Shown here: piece after piece, positions 1 through 8,641 of the stretch
How the letters are laid out: each line of letters begins with the position of its first letter
Numbering within the stretch: the first letter of the stretch is position 1
Origin: Tepidaquicella sp964564635
GTDB lineage: Bacteria > Bacteroidota > Ignavibacteria > Tepidaquicellales > Tepidaquicellaceae
Length of the DNA: 64,000 nt
NCBI GenBank assembly: GCA_964564635.1
Contig: CAZMAR010000002.1
Location: 663,480-727,479, forward strand
Direction of reading: 5' to 3'
Notes under the pieces: generated by a model
Database searches by the model: none
What the model was told of the DNA's origin: nothing
Seen by the model: only the letters and a program-made list of their open reading frames with translations
Position numbers and translations under genes: made by a program

Positions 1-318
1 AATATTATATTGATTAGCCTTATGTTTTTCATAAAAGGGTATAAATATATTTTTTGATTTTAGTTATGAAATATATAATCTTAAATGAGAAATATTATTT
101 AACAATATTGATTGAATTATAAAATTTTTTAATTGAAAATAGCAGGTTAATATTTTGAAGTAGTCTAATATAAAAAAATGCAATAATGTTAAATTGAATA
201 AACTTGGTTGTTTCTGTTTATCAGGAAAATGATAATAAAAATCTACCAAATGTTATAAACTCGAAACATCTAAATTCAGTTATATATTTTTTTAAGTATA
301 ATTAATTGCTTCTGAAGA
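1..318. other. AT-rich intergenic stretch at window edge
   Basis: Very AT-rich sequence downstream of the minus-strand gene that ends at 319. A short minus-strand open frame at 64-249 gives a Phe/Leu/Ile-rich peptide with no recognisable domain and no clear ribosome site, so I do not call it a gene. I see no RNA gene, strong hairpin or repeat here. Confidence 0.6.
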
Positions 319-1611
319 CTATTTTATCAAAATCATTCTTTTGGTCTCAGAGAAATTCTTAGTTTTAAATCTGTAAAAATATGTACCGCTTGAAAGGAGT
401 TCTCCTGAAAATTTTGTTCTATAGATACCTGGTTGAAACTCGCCACAAGCAAGTGTTGAAATTAATCTACCAGATAAGTCGTATACTTCAAGAAATACAT
501 TACACCTAACTGGACATTGAAATTCTATTATAGTTGTTTGATTGAAGGGATTGGGATAGTTCTGTGATAGTTTAAAATCAGTTGGAATTTCAGACCCAAT
601 TTTTTTTACAGAATAAAGTAGGTCTCTAACTGAAATTTTACCAAGTGTACCAACTGCAAACAACCTGTAACCAGGAACTGCAAAACTTAAATGCCGATAA
701 ACCATTGATGCAGTTGGATTTGTATATTCACTAATCCAGTTATAACCTGCATCGATACTAAAATATACTACATTTGAACTTCTGACATACCATACAAAAC
801 CCAATTGTGGACTTTCTGCAGGTACAGGTGATGTGCTAATTCCTCCGAAATTTCCTGCACCTACGGAGTTAAGTAGAAACCAGTTCACCCCATTGTTTGT
901 TGATTTGTATAAATTAGTTCCTCCAAAATACATATTAGTACTTCCAATTGCACTTCCTGCAATTGTATAACAATTTACTTCAGGAGTTATCTGAGTAGAC
1001 CAGGAGCTCCCTAAATTAGTTGAGTAATAAATTCTGGAGTTATTAGTTCCAAACCAAATGTTGGGATAATAGCAGAACATACAGTTATTATATCCCGTTT
1101 CACTGCCAGACTGTGGAAGATATAAACCAGTTGAATCCCAGTTTATTCCACCATTAGTTGTTTTCCATAATGACCACCTTTGCCCTACAGGATCTCCCAT
1201 CATAAAGCCAGAGAATTCACTGAACATATAAACAGCATTAATAAAACCGCCTTGTTGATAAAAAACCTGTGTCCAATTTAACCCGCCATTTGATGTTCGC
1301 CAGACCCAGGTATCAGACCCTGAGTATCCAGCAGTTAAAGCAATATTATTATTGTTGTGGACACCACAAATGTTAATTAATTGAACATTTGTTGGAATGC
1401 CATTACCTGTCAGGTTTATCCACTGTATCCCCATATTTATAGATTTTAAAACCGTTCCAGAATATCCACAAACCCAGACTGTACTTGGACCGTAACACCA
1501 TACGGATGTTAATGTTGTAGTAACCCCGGAATTTGCTTCTGACCACAAAGTAGGTTGAGAATAAATAACATTAACACATAGAAAAACAATTAGAATTAAT
1601 TTGTTTTTCAT
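319..1611 (-). CDS. Secreted YCF48/BNR-type propeller protein with T9SS sorting domain
   Basis: 430 residues. A Sec signal peptide (about residues 1-18, ending near 'YSQP') is followed by repeated segments with 'TSNGGLNW', 'TTNGGINW' and 'STNNGVNW' signatures. These are typical of YCF48-like/BNR (sialidase or photosystem-assembly type) beta-propeller blades. The last ~80 residues form a T9SS type-A C-terminal domain: 'LSQNYPNPFNQTT', then 'YDLSGR' and a terminal 'KRMILIK'. In this family the CTD directs export across the outer membrane by the Por machinery and is then cleaved or anchored, so the product is probably extracellular or surface-bound. There are no catalytic residues to assign and the ligand is unknown. 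It lies 40 bp downstream of another T9SS cargo gene on the same strand and may be co-transcribed with it. Confidence 0.85.
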   Translation of the reverse strand: MKNKLILIVFLCVNVIYSQPTLWSEANSGVTTTLTSVWCYGPSTVWVCGYSGTVLKSINMGIQWINLTGNGIPTNVQLINICGVHNNNNIALTAGYSGSDTWVWRTSNGGLNWTQVFYQQGGFINAVYMFSEFSGFMMGDPVGQRWSLWKTTNGGINWDSTGLYLPQSGSETGYNNCMFCYYPNIWFGTNNSRIYYSTNLGSSWSTQITPEVNCYTIAGSAIGSTNMYFGGTNLYKSTNNGVNWFLLNSVGAGNFGGISTSPVPAESPQLGFVWYVRSSNVVYFSIDAGYNWISEYTNPTASMVYRHLSFAVPGYRLFAVGTLGKISVRDLLYSVKKIGSEIPTDFKLSQNYPNPFNQTTIIEFQCPVRCNVFLEVYDLSGRLISTLACGEFQPGIYRTKFSGELLSSGTYFYRFKTKNFSETKRMILIK

Positions 1612-1651
1612 AGTGGTTAAATTTTAGTTTTAAGAATGAGTTTTAATAATA

Positions 1652-4432
1652 TTATTTTATTAGCACCATTCTTTTTGTTATCATCGTTTTTCCTGCTGTT
1701 AATCTGTAAAAGTATATCCCGGTTGTAAGATTTTCAGCATTCACCCTGAAGTGATACGAGCCAGCTTTTAAGAACTCATCTATTATAGTTAAGACCTCTC
1801 TACCCGTTATGTCAAAAATTTTTAATTTAACATTTTCTTCAATAGGACAGGATATATTTATTACTGTGTAATTATTGAAAGGATTTGGATAATTTTGACT
1901 TAATTCAAATTTATCAGGTAATAGTATTTCAACAATACTGCTCAAATCAAAATATTGAAAATTGCCATTGTAATCTATTTGTTTTAATCTATATTTATAT
2001 CTGCCTGCCTCAGGTTTTCTATCCGTAAATTCATATTTGGATTGTGATTTTATTGTTCCTTTTCCTTCCACAAACCCAATTTTTTCCCATTCATTTTTAT
2101 CAAGTGAATTCCTTTGAATTTCGAAACCAGAGTTATTTTCCTCTGATGAGGTTATCCATTTTAATATTACATTATTATTTTTTATTAAATAGTAAAATGA
2201 TAAAAGTTCAACAGGTAAGGGAGAATCCTGAGAACTTGCAACCCAATATGAAAAACTTGTTGTATTTATAGTCATTGTTCGTGGATTGCTACCGGATACA
2301 TTAAAACCATCTCCTTTTTTTATCCATTGGTTACCATCTTCACTTACCCAAAATTCTGCAAGATTGGAACTTGAGAAATTTTTCCCATTATCTAAATCAG
2401 ATAACCAGCTGTAAGTAACATCCCTACCATTTACCGGTTGCGCTCCTACTGTAACCTGCCAGTGACATGCTATGCTTTGATTTCCATTTACAGAAACTAT
2501 TCCGCAGGTGCCGGTTTTTCTGGTGATTGTTACATTACCGATATTATCAGTTCCAGCTGCAATATTGCAACTCAAAAAATCTATTGAACCAGTTCCAACA
2601 GAACGAGAGGACATTTCAGCAACCCCAATTATTCTTGATGATGAGGATTCGCTTGGATTGGTTGCGGATGTTCCAAATGTAATTTTATAAGCATCATAAG
2701 GGCTTGTCGGGCCGGTATAAAGGATACCGTTGGTTAATGTTAATGAACCATTATTAATTTCCAAATTACTCCCTAAAAAAATTCCTGATGAATTATTAAT
2801 TATCCAATTTATAGTTCCCGATATAGTACCATTTTCCGTTATGGTTTGTTGTGTTGTTCCATTTAATACAATATTTGCGGTACCGTTTGTTCTTGTTATT
2901 GTGCCACCAGAATGAGTAAAATTACCTTTACAATTTAGTGTACCTGTGTAACCATTTTTTTCTGCTATTATCAATGTTCCTCCACTAATTGTTACATCTC
3001 CATTAGAGGTAAATGTTCTATTTCCTGATGCTTCAGACATCAGCACATAAGCTGTACCCCCGGTGATTTCGAGTGAACCAGCATTTTTGTCACCGTTTGT
3101 TAATATAAATCCTTTGCCCGTAATAGCGGATGTATTTTCAATTTTAAGTTTACCTGATATTGTTGCTCCAGATGCAAAGATTGAGTAATAATAATTTGTA
3201 CCTGAATTTGTTGAACTGAAAGTAAAATTATTGAACGACTCATTTATAGCAAAAGTATGATAATAATTAGTTGAAAAATATTCAAGAACTTCACAGGTTC
3301 CGTTACTACCATATGAAGTATAATCATTATAATAGGAACCTGAACCATTATTATTAGGATAAGAGGTAGAACTACTGCTTCTATACTTGAGGGTACCATT
3401 TATAGTAGTTCCTCCCGTTCTTCCGGTGAATGTACCCGCGCCACTTTGAATATCAAAAATTCCATCTACTATAAGTGTACCGGTAGTTCCAAGAGAAAAA
3501 TCACCTGTATTCCAAGTTAGTGTTCCAGTTGATGATATGTTCAATGTTCCATTATTATTTAATGTCCCGTAATTATTTAAAGTTCCGCTTATGTTAATTG
3601 TTCCATTATTTGTTAATGTCTGTGATGAGTTTAAGCTATAAGTACCGCCGCTATAAACAGTCATTGTTTTTCCAGTAGCTACTGTAAATGAATTTGATGA
3701 CATAGTTCCATATATATCAATATTACCATTAAAATTCAAAGTACCGGTGAAACTTCCCATACTCCAATTAACACCTGAACCAATTGTTAGAGTTCCACGG
3801 ACTGTAAGTGGATTTGCACCACTAGTTCCACTGCAATTCCATGTTCCACTTGCTGTCTGAAAGGATAAATTTCCGTATGTACGATTTGAATAACTAATGG
3901 CAGTACCTGCATCTATATATACAAAATAGCTAGAACTATCTATTGTACAACTATTTAAGGGGGTAGAAACGCTTCTTGTTGTATTGTGAATATATGTTCC
4001 GCCATTACTGATTTTCCATGTTGCTGATGTATTAATACTCCATGCCCCAGATGACATTTTTAAGGTTCCGCCATTATGTATAACGAGGTCAAAATCAGAA
4101 CCATTATTTAATGTTAATGTTGTACTTGATCCACTTACTGTTAAATATCCATAGATATTAACCTGGTCAAGTGTTATACTTGAATTTATAGTAATATTTG
4201 CATCACTTCTTATTTCAATTACACCATCGCTGTATGTTGGATATGTGGAAACATCAACCCAGTTACCAGATTGATATTTTTGCCAAATGTTTGTTCCAGT
4301 CCAATTACCAGAAGCTCCTTCGCGTGTTCTATAGTCTCCTTCTGACTGACCGAATGAAAGTTCTACAAAGAGAATAAATAAAAATGATAATAGGAAATTT
4401 ATTCTTTTAAGTAAAATTATTTCCATACCCAA
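1652..4432 (-). CDS. Large Asn/Ser/Thr/Gly-rich secreted protein with T9SS sorting domain
   Basis: 926 residues. A hydrophobic signal segment (about residues 8-28, ending 'SFGQ') precedes roughly 650 residues of low-complexity, Gly/Asn/Ser/Thr-rich repeats. Patterns such as 'LTNNGTINISGTLNN' and 'NNGTLNISSTGTL' predict a long beta-solenoid. A segment starting 'LPVELLSFYYL' then 'VILKWITSSEENNSGFEI' is the fibronectin-III-like module often found before Por domains. The end is a type-A T9SS CTD ('LSQNYPNPFNNYT', 'FDITGRE', terminal 'KRMVLIK'). It is probably a surface-exposed structural or adhesive protein; no enzymatic motif is visible. Two Met codons lie close together at the start (4432 and 4426), so the exact N-terminus is uncertain. 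It is upstream of, and same-strand with, the propeller protein gene. Confidence 0.8.
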   Translation of the reverse strand: MGMEIILLKRINFLLSFLFILFVELSFGQSEGDYRTREGASGNWTGTNIWQKYQSGNWVDVSTYPTYSDGVIEIRSDANITINSSITLDQVNIYGYLTVSGSSTTLTLNNGSDFDLVIHNGGTLKMSSGAWSINTSATWKISNGGTYIHNTTRSVSTPLNSCTIDSSSYFVYIDAGTAISYSNRTYGNLSFQTASGTWNCSGTSGANPLTVRGTLTIGSGVNWSMGSFTGTLNFNGNIDIYGTMSSNSFTVATGKTMTVYSGGTYSLNSSQTLTNNGTINISGTLNNYGTLNNNGTLNISSTGTLTWNTGDFSLGTTGTLIVDGIFDIQSGAGTFTGRTGGTTINGTLKYRSSSSTSYPNNNGSGSYYNDYTSYGSNGTCEVLEYFSTNYYHTFAINESFNNFTFSSTNSGTNYYYSIFASGATISGKLKIENTSAITGKGFILTNGDKNAGSLEITGGTAYVLMSEASGNRTFTSNGDVTISGGTLIIAEKNGYTGTLNCKGNFTHSGGTITRTNGTANIVLNGTTQQTITENGTISGTINWIINNSSGIFLGSNLEINNGSLTLTNGILYTGPTSPYDAYKITFGTSATNPSESSSSRIIGVAEMSSRSVGTGSIDFLSCNIAAGTDNIGNVTITRKTGTCGIVSVNGNQSIACHWQVTVGAQPVNGRDVTYSWLSDLDNGKNFSSSNLAEFWVSEDGNQWIKKGDGFNVSGSNPRTMTINTTSFSYWVASSQDSPLPVELLSFYYLIKNNNVILKWITSSEENNSGFEIQRNSLDKNEWEKIGFVEGKGTIKSQSKYEFTDRKPEAGRYKYRLKQIDYNGNFQYFDLSSIVEILLPDKFELSQNYPNPFNNYTVINISCPIEENVKLKIFDITGREVLTIIDEFLKAGSYHFRVNAENLTTGIYFYRLTAGKTMITKRMVLIK

Positions 4433-4706
4433 TACCGTTTATTTTTAATTTACTTTAAGATAAAAAAAAGTTTTACATGTATCAAGTAAAATATTTTCAT
4501 TTTTTTAAACCGTTAAAAGGAAAAAATTAAATGATTAGTAAGAAGAAAAATCGATAGTAAAATTCACTTATATTAAAGAAATAATGATTTAGATTATTAA
4601 CTAAATTTTATTAGTATTTGAATTAAAAAAAATATGTTTTTTAATTGAAATATAAATTTAAAAGATATCTTTCTTAATTTGAGTGAGAAATTTTTTGTTA
4701 CCCCTG
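4433..4706. other. AT-rich intergenic stretch before tRNA-Glu
   Basis: About 270 bases of strongly AT-rich sequence between the T9SS cargo gene start and the minus-strand tRNA-Glu. It probably carries the promoter of the minus-strand T9SS genes, but I cannot place a -33/-7 pair with confidence. No coding or RNA feature is evident. Confidence 0.4.
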
Positions 4707-4778
4707 CGCTCCCAACGGGATTCGAACCCGTGTCTTCACTGTGAAAGAGTGATGACCTAACCACTAGTCGATGGGAGC
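4707..4778 (-). tRNA. tRNA-Glu (anticodon UUC)
   Basis: The minus strand folds as a full cloverleaf. Acceptor stem GCTCCCA (5' end at 4778) pairs with TGGGAGC (4714-4708), with discriminator G at 4707. The anticodon stem TCACT/AGTGA encloses loop CTTTCAC, so the anticodon is TTC (Glu, reading GAA/GAG). The T-stem ACGGG/CCCGT carries the TTCGAAT loop. CCA is not encoded. It stands alone between a T9SS gene and a lipoprotein gene, with its 5' end about 50 bases from the lipoprotein gene's stop. Confidence 0.95.
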
Positions 4779-4827
4779 AGAATTTTAAACATTAAATATA
4801 ACTATTATATTAAATATTTACAATAAC

Positions 4828-5187
4828 TTAATTTTCCTCTGGTCTTAGATAAATTACTATATTATTTAGTTGCAGAGAGGTAATCAAAATACGTATACTT
4901 TTGGTTATATATCCTGATTTATTAACAGTTAAATTAAAATATGCTGCAGATGATGGTAAATGTATATCAGTCATTTTAAAAAAGCCATTAGAGTCTGTAT
5001 AAGCGAGAAAGTTTTCTGGACTTAAATACACCTGTGCTGCTTCTATTGGCTTGTCATTACTTGAGTCTCTAACATAACCCTGTAAAATCGCTCTATAATC
5101 TGCCTGCTTTATATCTTCACAGGAAAAAAGTATTATACTGATTATAAGAACAACTAAACCTGGTATTACGATTCTTATTTTTGTCAT
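4828..5187 (-). CDS. Small lipoprotein with carboxypeptidase-regulatory-like domain
   Basis: 119 residues. A hydrophobic N-terminus ends in a lipobox-like 'LFSC' (Cys23), so the protein is probably lipid-anchored in the envelope. The rest looks like one CarboxypepD_reg-like/Ig beta-sandwich: 'LQGYVRDSSNDKPIEAAQVY', 'TDSNGFFKMTDI' and 'VNKSGYITKSI' follow the usual strand pattern of that domain. Such single-domain lipoproteins are common in Bacteroidota-related genomes and their roles are mostly unknown. It lies 46 bp downstream of the MFS carrier on the same strand, so it may be the last gene of that unit. Confidence 0.7.
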   Translation of the reverse strand: MTKIRIVIPGLVVLIISIILFSCEDIKQADYRAILQGYVRDSSNDKPIEAAQVYLSPENFLAYTDSNGFFKMTDIHLPSSAAYFNLTVNKSGYITKSIRILITSLQLNNIVIYLRPEEN

Positions 5188-5233
5188 ATCATAATATGGT
5201 TTATTAGTATAACAAATTTCAATTTAATAAAAT

Positions 5234-6709
5234 TTATTTTTTATTTAAAGAACCTTTTTCAAGTCCATGAGCATGAGGTCCACTTTCATTTTTCTTTAAC
5301 ATAAACGCAAAGAATAAGCCGAGGAATCCAAGAATTGAAAATATCCACATTCCGGGATTGTATCCGGTAGGATTTTCTGCGCTTGCCCCTGCAGCATCAT
5401 TTGCAAAACCAATCAGTAAATTAAATAATGTAAGCCCTATATTTTGTATCATAGTCATAAGTCCATAAGCGGTTCCAAGTTTTGAAGACTCAACTACTAT
5501 TGCAACTGAGGGCCACATAACAGCAGGGACAAGTGAAAATGCAAGTCCCATAATTGACATAGGAATAATGAGATGCAGAGGCACCCCAAATAATGTATTA
5601 ATACCGGTGAATCCAATTAAATTTATTTTATAAGCCATTAACAAATATACAGGAATAATTAAAAGTGAACCAATCATCATTAATATGGATCTTTTTCCAA
5701 TTTTATCTGCAAGCAATCCAAATAGTGGGGTAAAAAACATAGCAGAGAAAGTAAGAATGCTTGATAAGGCACCCCCAGTTTCTCTTGTTGTACCGTGAGC
5801 TTCTATAAAAAATTTAACCGCAAAGGTCTGGAATGGAAACATCGCTGAATAAAAAGTAACACAGAGTAAAACAATAAACCAGAAGGAAGGAGAAAAAGAT
5901 TTATATTTCAGAAATGTTATTGCAAGAATCATAATAAATAGTAATGCCTGTAACTCCAAATCTATAGAAAACTGATTAACTCTTGGAGTAACAAAATATA
6001 AAATGGAAACGATTACTGAAACAAATACAAGTACCCTCGTGGAACTGAAATTAAATATATCTGAAAAGTTAATTTTATCCTGACCCCCTTCTTCTTGCAT
6101 AGTAAATTTCTTTCGGGCACTACTATCAATCACATAGAAAACAACTAAGAATAATACAGCCAGAATTCCAGCGGCAGCAGAAATAAGCAGAGGGGATTGC
6201 CAGTAATTGTATAACCCTTTTGCAAGTGTTGGGGAATTTAAAGCAAGAAAGGAACCTAATCTTGCAATTGTTAAGTTTAAGCCAAAGGCAAAAGAGAGTT
6301 CTTTACCTTTGAACCAAACTGCGATAACAGTGGTAATTCCGACAATCATAGATTCCGCGCCGAGTCCGAAAATCAATCTTCCGATAGCCATTAGAATTAT
6401 ATTTCCTTTAAGAGCAGTAATAATTGCGCCAAACATAACCAGAAAAGAAAATAACAAAGATGCCTTTCGTGTACCGATTCTATCAATAATCATACCTCCG
6501 ATTAGAACCATAATAACATTTGGGAAACTGTATATGGCTTGTAATAAACCAATCTGTGAATCAGAAAAGCCAAGTTGGGAACTGAGCAAATCAGCAAGTG
6601 GGCTGATACTATCATAGATGTAATAATTCCCAAACATAGCAAGACTGATCAAGGCAAGAACAAGCCATCTTAAGCTTTTTGGTGGTTCTCTTTTTTCTTG
6701 TTCTGTCAT
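5234..6709 (-). CDS. MFS transporter resembling eukaryotic MFSD1 (putative dipeptide carrier)
   Basis: 491 residues with about 12 membrane helices and a central loop (~195-215). Helices 1-5 closely recall the MFSD1 family: 'GNYYIYDSISPL', 'SFPNVIMVLIGGMIIDRIG', 'GRLIFGLGAESM' and the strongly characteristic 'WFKGKELSFAFGLNL' (about 132-146) with 'ARLGS' just after. Mammalian MFSD1 is reported to be a lysosomal dipeptide uniporter; that is family knowledge, and its extension here is inference. The inference is helped by position: the gene is beside an ACE-like peptidase (upstream, same strand, 56 bp) and near POT, OPT and PepT genes. An oxalate/organic-anion type MFS is the main alternative. 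The C-terminus 'GPHAHGLEKGSLNKK' is cytosolic and charged. Confidence 0.8.
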   Translation of the reverse strand: MTEQEKREPPKSLRWLVLALISLAMFGNYYIYDSISPLADLLSSQLGFSDSQIGLLQAIYSFPNVIMVLIGGMIIDRIGTRKASLLFSFLVMFGAIITALKGNIILMAIGRLIFGLGAESMIVGITTVIAVWFKGKELSFAFGLNLTIARLGSFLALNSPTLAKGLYNYWQSPLLISAAAGILAVLFLVVFYVIDSSARKKFTMQEEGGQDKINFSDIFNFSSTRVLVFVSVIVSILYFVTPRVNQFSIDLELQALLFIMILAITFLKYKSFSPSFWFIVLLCVTFYSAMFPFQTFAVKFFIEAHGTTRETGGALSSILTFSAMFFTPLFGLLADKIGKRSILMMIGSLLIIPVYLLMAYKINLIGFTGINTLFGVPLHLIIPMSIMGLAFSLVPAVMWPSVAIVVESSKLGTAYGLMTMIQNIGLTLFNLLIGFANDAAGASAENPTGYNPGMWIFSILGFLGLFFAFMLKKNESGPHAHGLEKGSLNKK

Positions 6710-6765
6710 AACTTAACAAATAAAATTTTCAGGAACTTTTTATAAAATTAATAATGAATTAGATT

Positions 6766-8466
6766 CTAATTTACAAATTGCTTTGCATAATACTTTGGTG
6801 TAAGTTTTTCTCCTGTTGCTTTTTCTATCATTATATCCCAGAAATATTTTGCACCGGGAGAGAACACCTTTTCTTTTAAATACTCTCCAACTTCTTTATT
6901 ATTTTTAAAACTTTGATTTATTAAATCGTCTGATTTCAATATATTTTTTACAATATAATTTTGCAGTTGTGAAGCCAGCAATTCACCAAGTAAATAATTG
7001 TGATAGTAACATGGTACAGTAGCAATATGTATTTTTGATGCCCAATCTGGTTGGTTTCTACCTTCAGGTTTTTTTATCATTTGGTATTTTTCAACTAAAT
7101 CCCACCATAGTTTATTTAAATCCTGGTCAGGATTTTCATACATACCTTTTTCAAATCTGAACATAACCTGCGACCAACGGCTGAAAACTAATTGTTGTAA
7201 TCGAAGAGATTTATAGCAATCATCTTTAATTTTATTATATTCTTCTTCACTTATTCCCAGAATATCTTTTATCCATTTTGCATTTGTTGCCATTCTACCA
7301 AAAAGTTGTGCTATAGCTTCTGTTGTAAATGTATGTGCAGGGTCTCTTAAAGAAAAAGGTAATTGCCTATCAATAAATTTATCATAAACAGCATGGCCAT
7401 ATTCATGGAGCATTGTATTCATCCACTTTTCATTTGGCTTGATATTGCATAAAACTCTTATATCTCCTTCATTATCTATATCAGTGCAAAATGCATGTTG
7501 ATTTTTTCCGGGTTTTTCATATAAATCACTTTTTGTTATTAAATCATCAATTGGCAATCCTATTCCGCTGTAATATTCAGAAGTTAGTTTTACTAAATCT
7601 TTATCTTTATAAAATGCATCAAGGTCTACTTTATAAATTTTTGGTGCTTCCTGAAAAAATCTATTCTGATAATGCCATGGCATTAATTCATCTTTTGAAA
7701 TTTTATATCTTTCCGTGAAATATTTATCTATATTTTCTTTTTCTTTTGCAAAAGCATCTTTAGTTAATACATCAAGTTCATCAAAAAGTTTTAGTATTTC
7801 AGTCGGGTCTTGTTCTCTTAATTTTAAACTCATTTCATGATAGTTGTTAAAACCAAGTTTCTTTGCAATTTCGTTCCTCATTTTAACAAGTTGCTTTATA
7901 TCTTCAGCAACCACAGTCCCTATTTTCTTATGAGCTTCCCAGGCAGCCTGTAATTCTTTTGAATTTGTTGATTTAGTTAATATTTCTTCTATTTCATTAT
8001 CTGTAAGTTTTTTCCCGTTAACCTCAGCTCTGAAATTTGTGTATTTTTGTTCTATCTCATTTTGTAATTTATTTACTGCATTCAGTAATGAGGTATCAAT
8101 CTGGTTGCCCAGAAAAGCAAGATACAAAACTTCCAATTGCCTTTTGTCAATTTCATCTTTTATTGCTTCGGATTCTTTAAACTTTTTTAGCTTTTCGAAT
8201 GACTCTTTATCAGAAAAGAGTGCTGTGATTTTATTTTGAAGTTCCAGAGTTTTATCAAAATCTTCCTTCTTTCCTGATATGGAGGCATTCCAATAAGAAA
8301 TATTTGCTTCTTTATATAGTGGAATGTATTTTGATTCCCAGTTTTTTATAAATTCTTTAAATTCTTTGTTCACCTGTTCTTCCTTTTTAGAACTACACGA
8401 AGAGATTAATAAAGAAAATACCAGTACCACTATTAAAACGAAAATTTTTGGGATTTGGGTTTTCAT
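6766..8466 (-). CDS. M2-family (ACE-like) zinc metallopeptidase, lipoprotein
   Basis: 566 residues. A lipoprotein signal (hydrophobic stretch then 'LLISSCSS', Cys24) predicts envelope anchoring. The zinc site is 'HEYGH' at 354-358 with a downstream Glu in 'FTTEAIA' (E383). The segment between, including 'LPFSLRDPAH', lines up with the 'LPVALREGAN' region of angiotensin-converting enzyme, which points to family M2 rather than M3; the zinc-Glu spacing is one residue longer than in ACE. The N-terminal 'SYWNASISGKKEDFDK' also fits M2. M2 enzymes are peptidyl-dipeptidases that release C-terminal dipeptides, so the products would suit the adjacent putative dipeptide and oligopeptide carriers. It is the first gene of a minus-strand unit divergent from the POT gene. 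Confidence 0.82.
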   Translation of the reverse strand: MKTQIPKIFVLIVVLVFSLLISSCSSKKEEQVNKEFKEFIKNWESKYIPLYKEANISYWNASISGKKEDFDKTLELQNKITALFSDKESFEKLKKFKESEAIKDEIDKRQLEVLYLAFLGNQIDTSLLNAVNKLQNEIEQKYTNFRAEVNGKKLTDNEIEEILTKSTNSKELQAAWEAHKKIGTVVAEDIKQLVKMRNEIAKKLGFNNYHEMSLKLREQDPTEILKLFDELDVLTKDAFAKEKENIDKYFTERYKISKDELMPWHYQNRFFQEAPKIYKVDLDAFYKDKDLVKLTSEYYSGIGLPIDDLITKSDLYEKPGKNQHAFCTDIDNEGDIRVLCNIKPNEKWMNTMLHEYGHAVYDKFIDRQLPFSLRDPAHTFTTEAIAQLFGRMATNAKWIKDILGISEEEYNKIKDDCYKSLRLQQLVFSRWSQVMFRFEKGMYENPDQDLNKLWWDLVEKYQMIKKPEGRNQPDWASKIHIATVPCYYHNYLLGELLASQLQNYIVKNILKSDDLINQSFKNNKEVGEYLKEKVFSPGAKYFWDIMIEKATGEKLTPKYYAKQFVN

Positions 8467-8641
8467 AATAAGATTGGTTTAATTTATGCATTAACAAAAA
8501 AAACATATTTAGTTGAAAGTTTCAATTTAAAAAAATTTTTCTATTTACATAATTAAGCATTTGAATAAGTAAAATATAATTCCTATTTTCACAAATTATG
8601 AAATTTTTAAATGGCTATTTTATTAACTAAAATAATTTTAA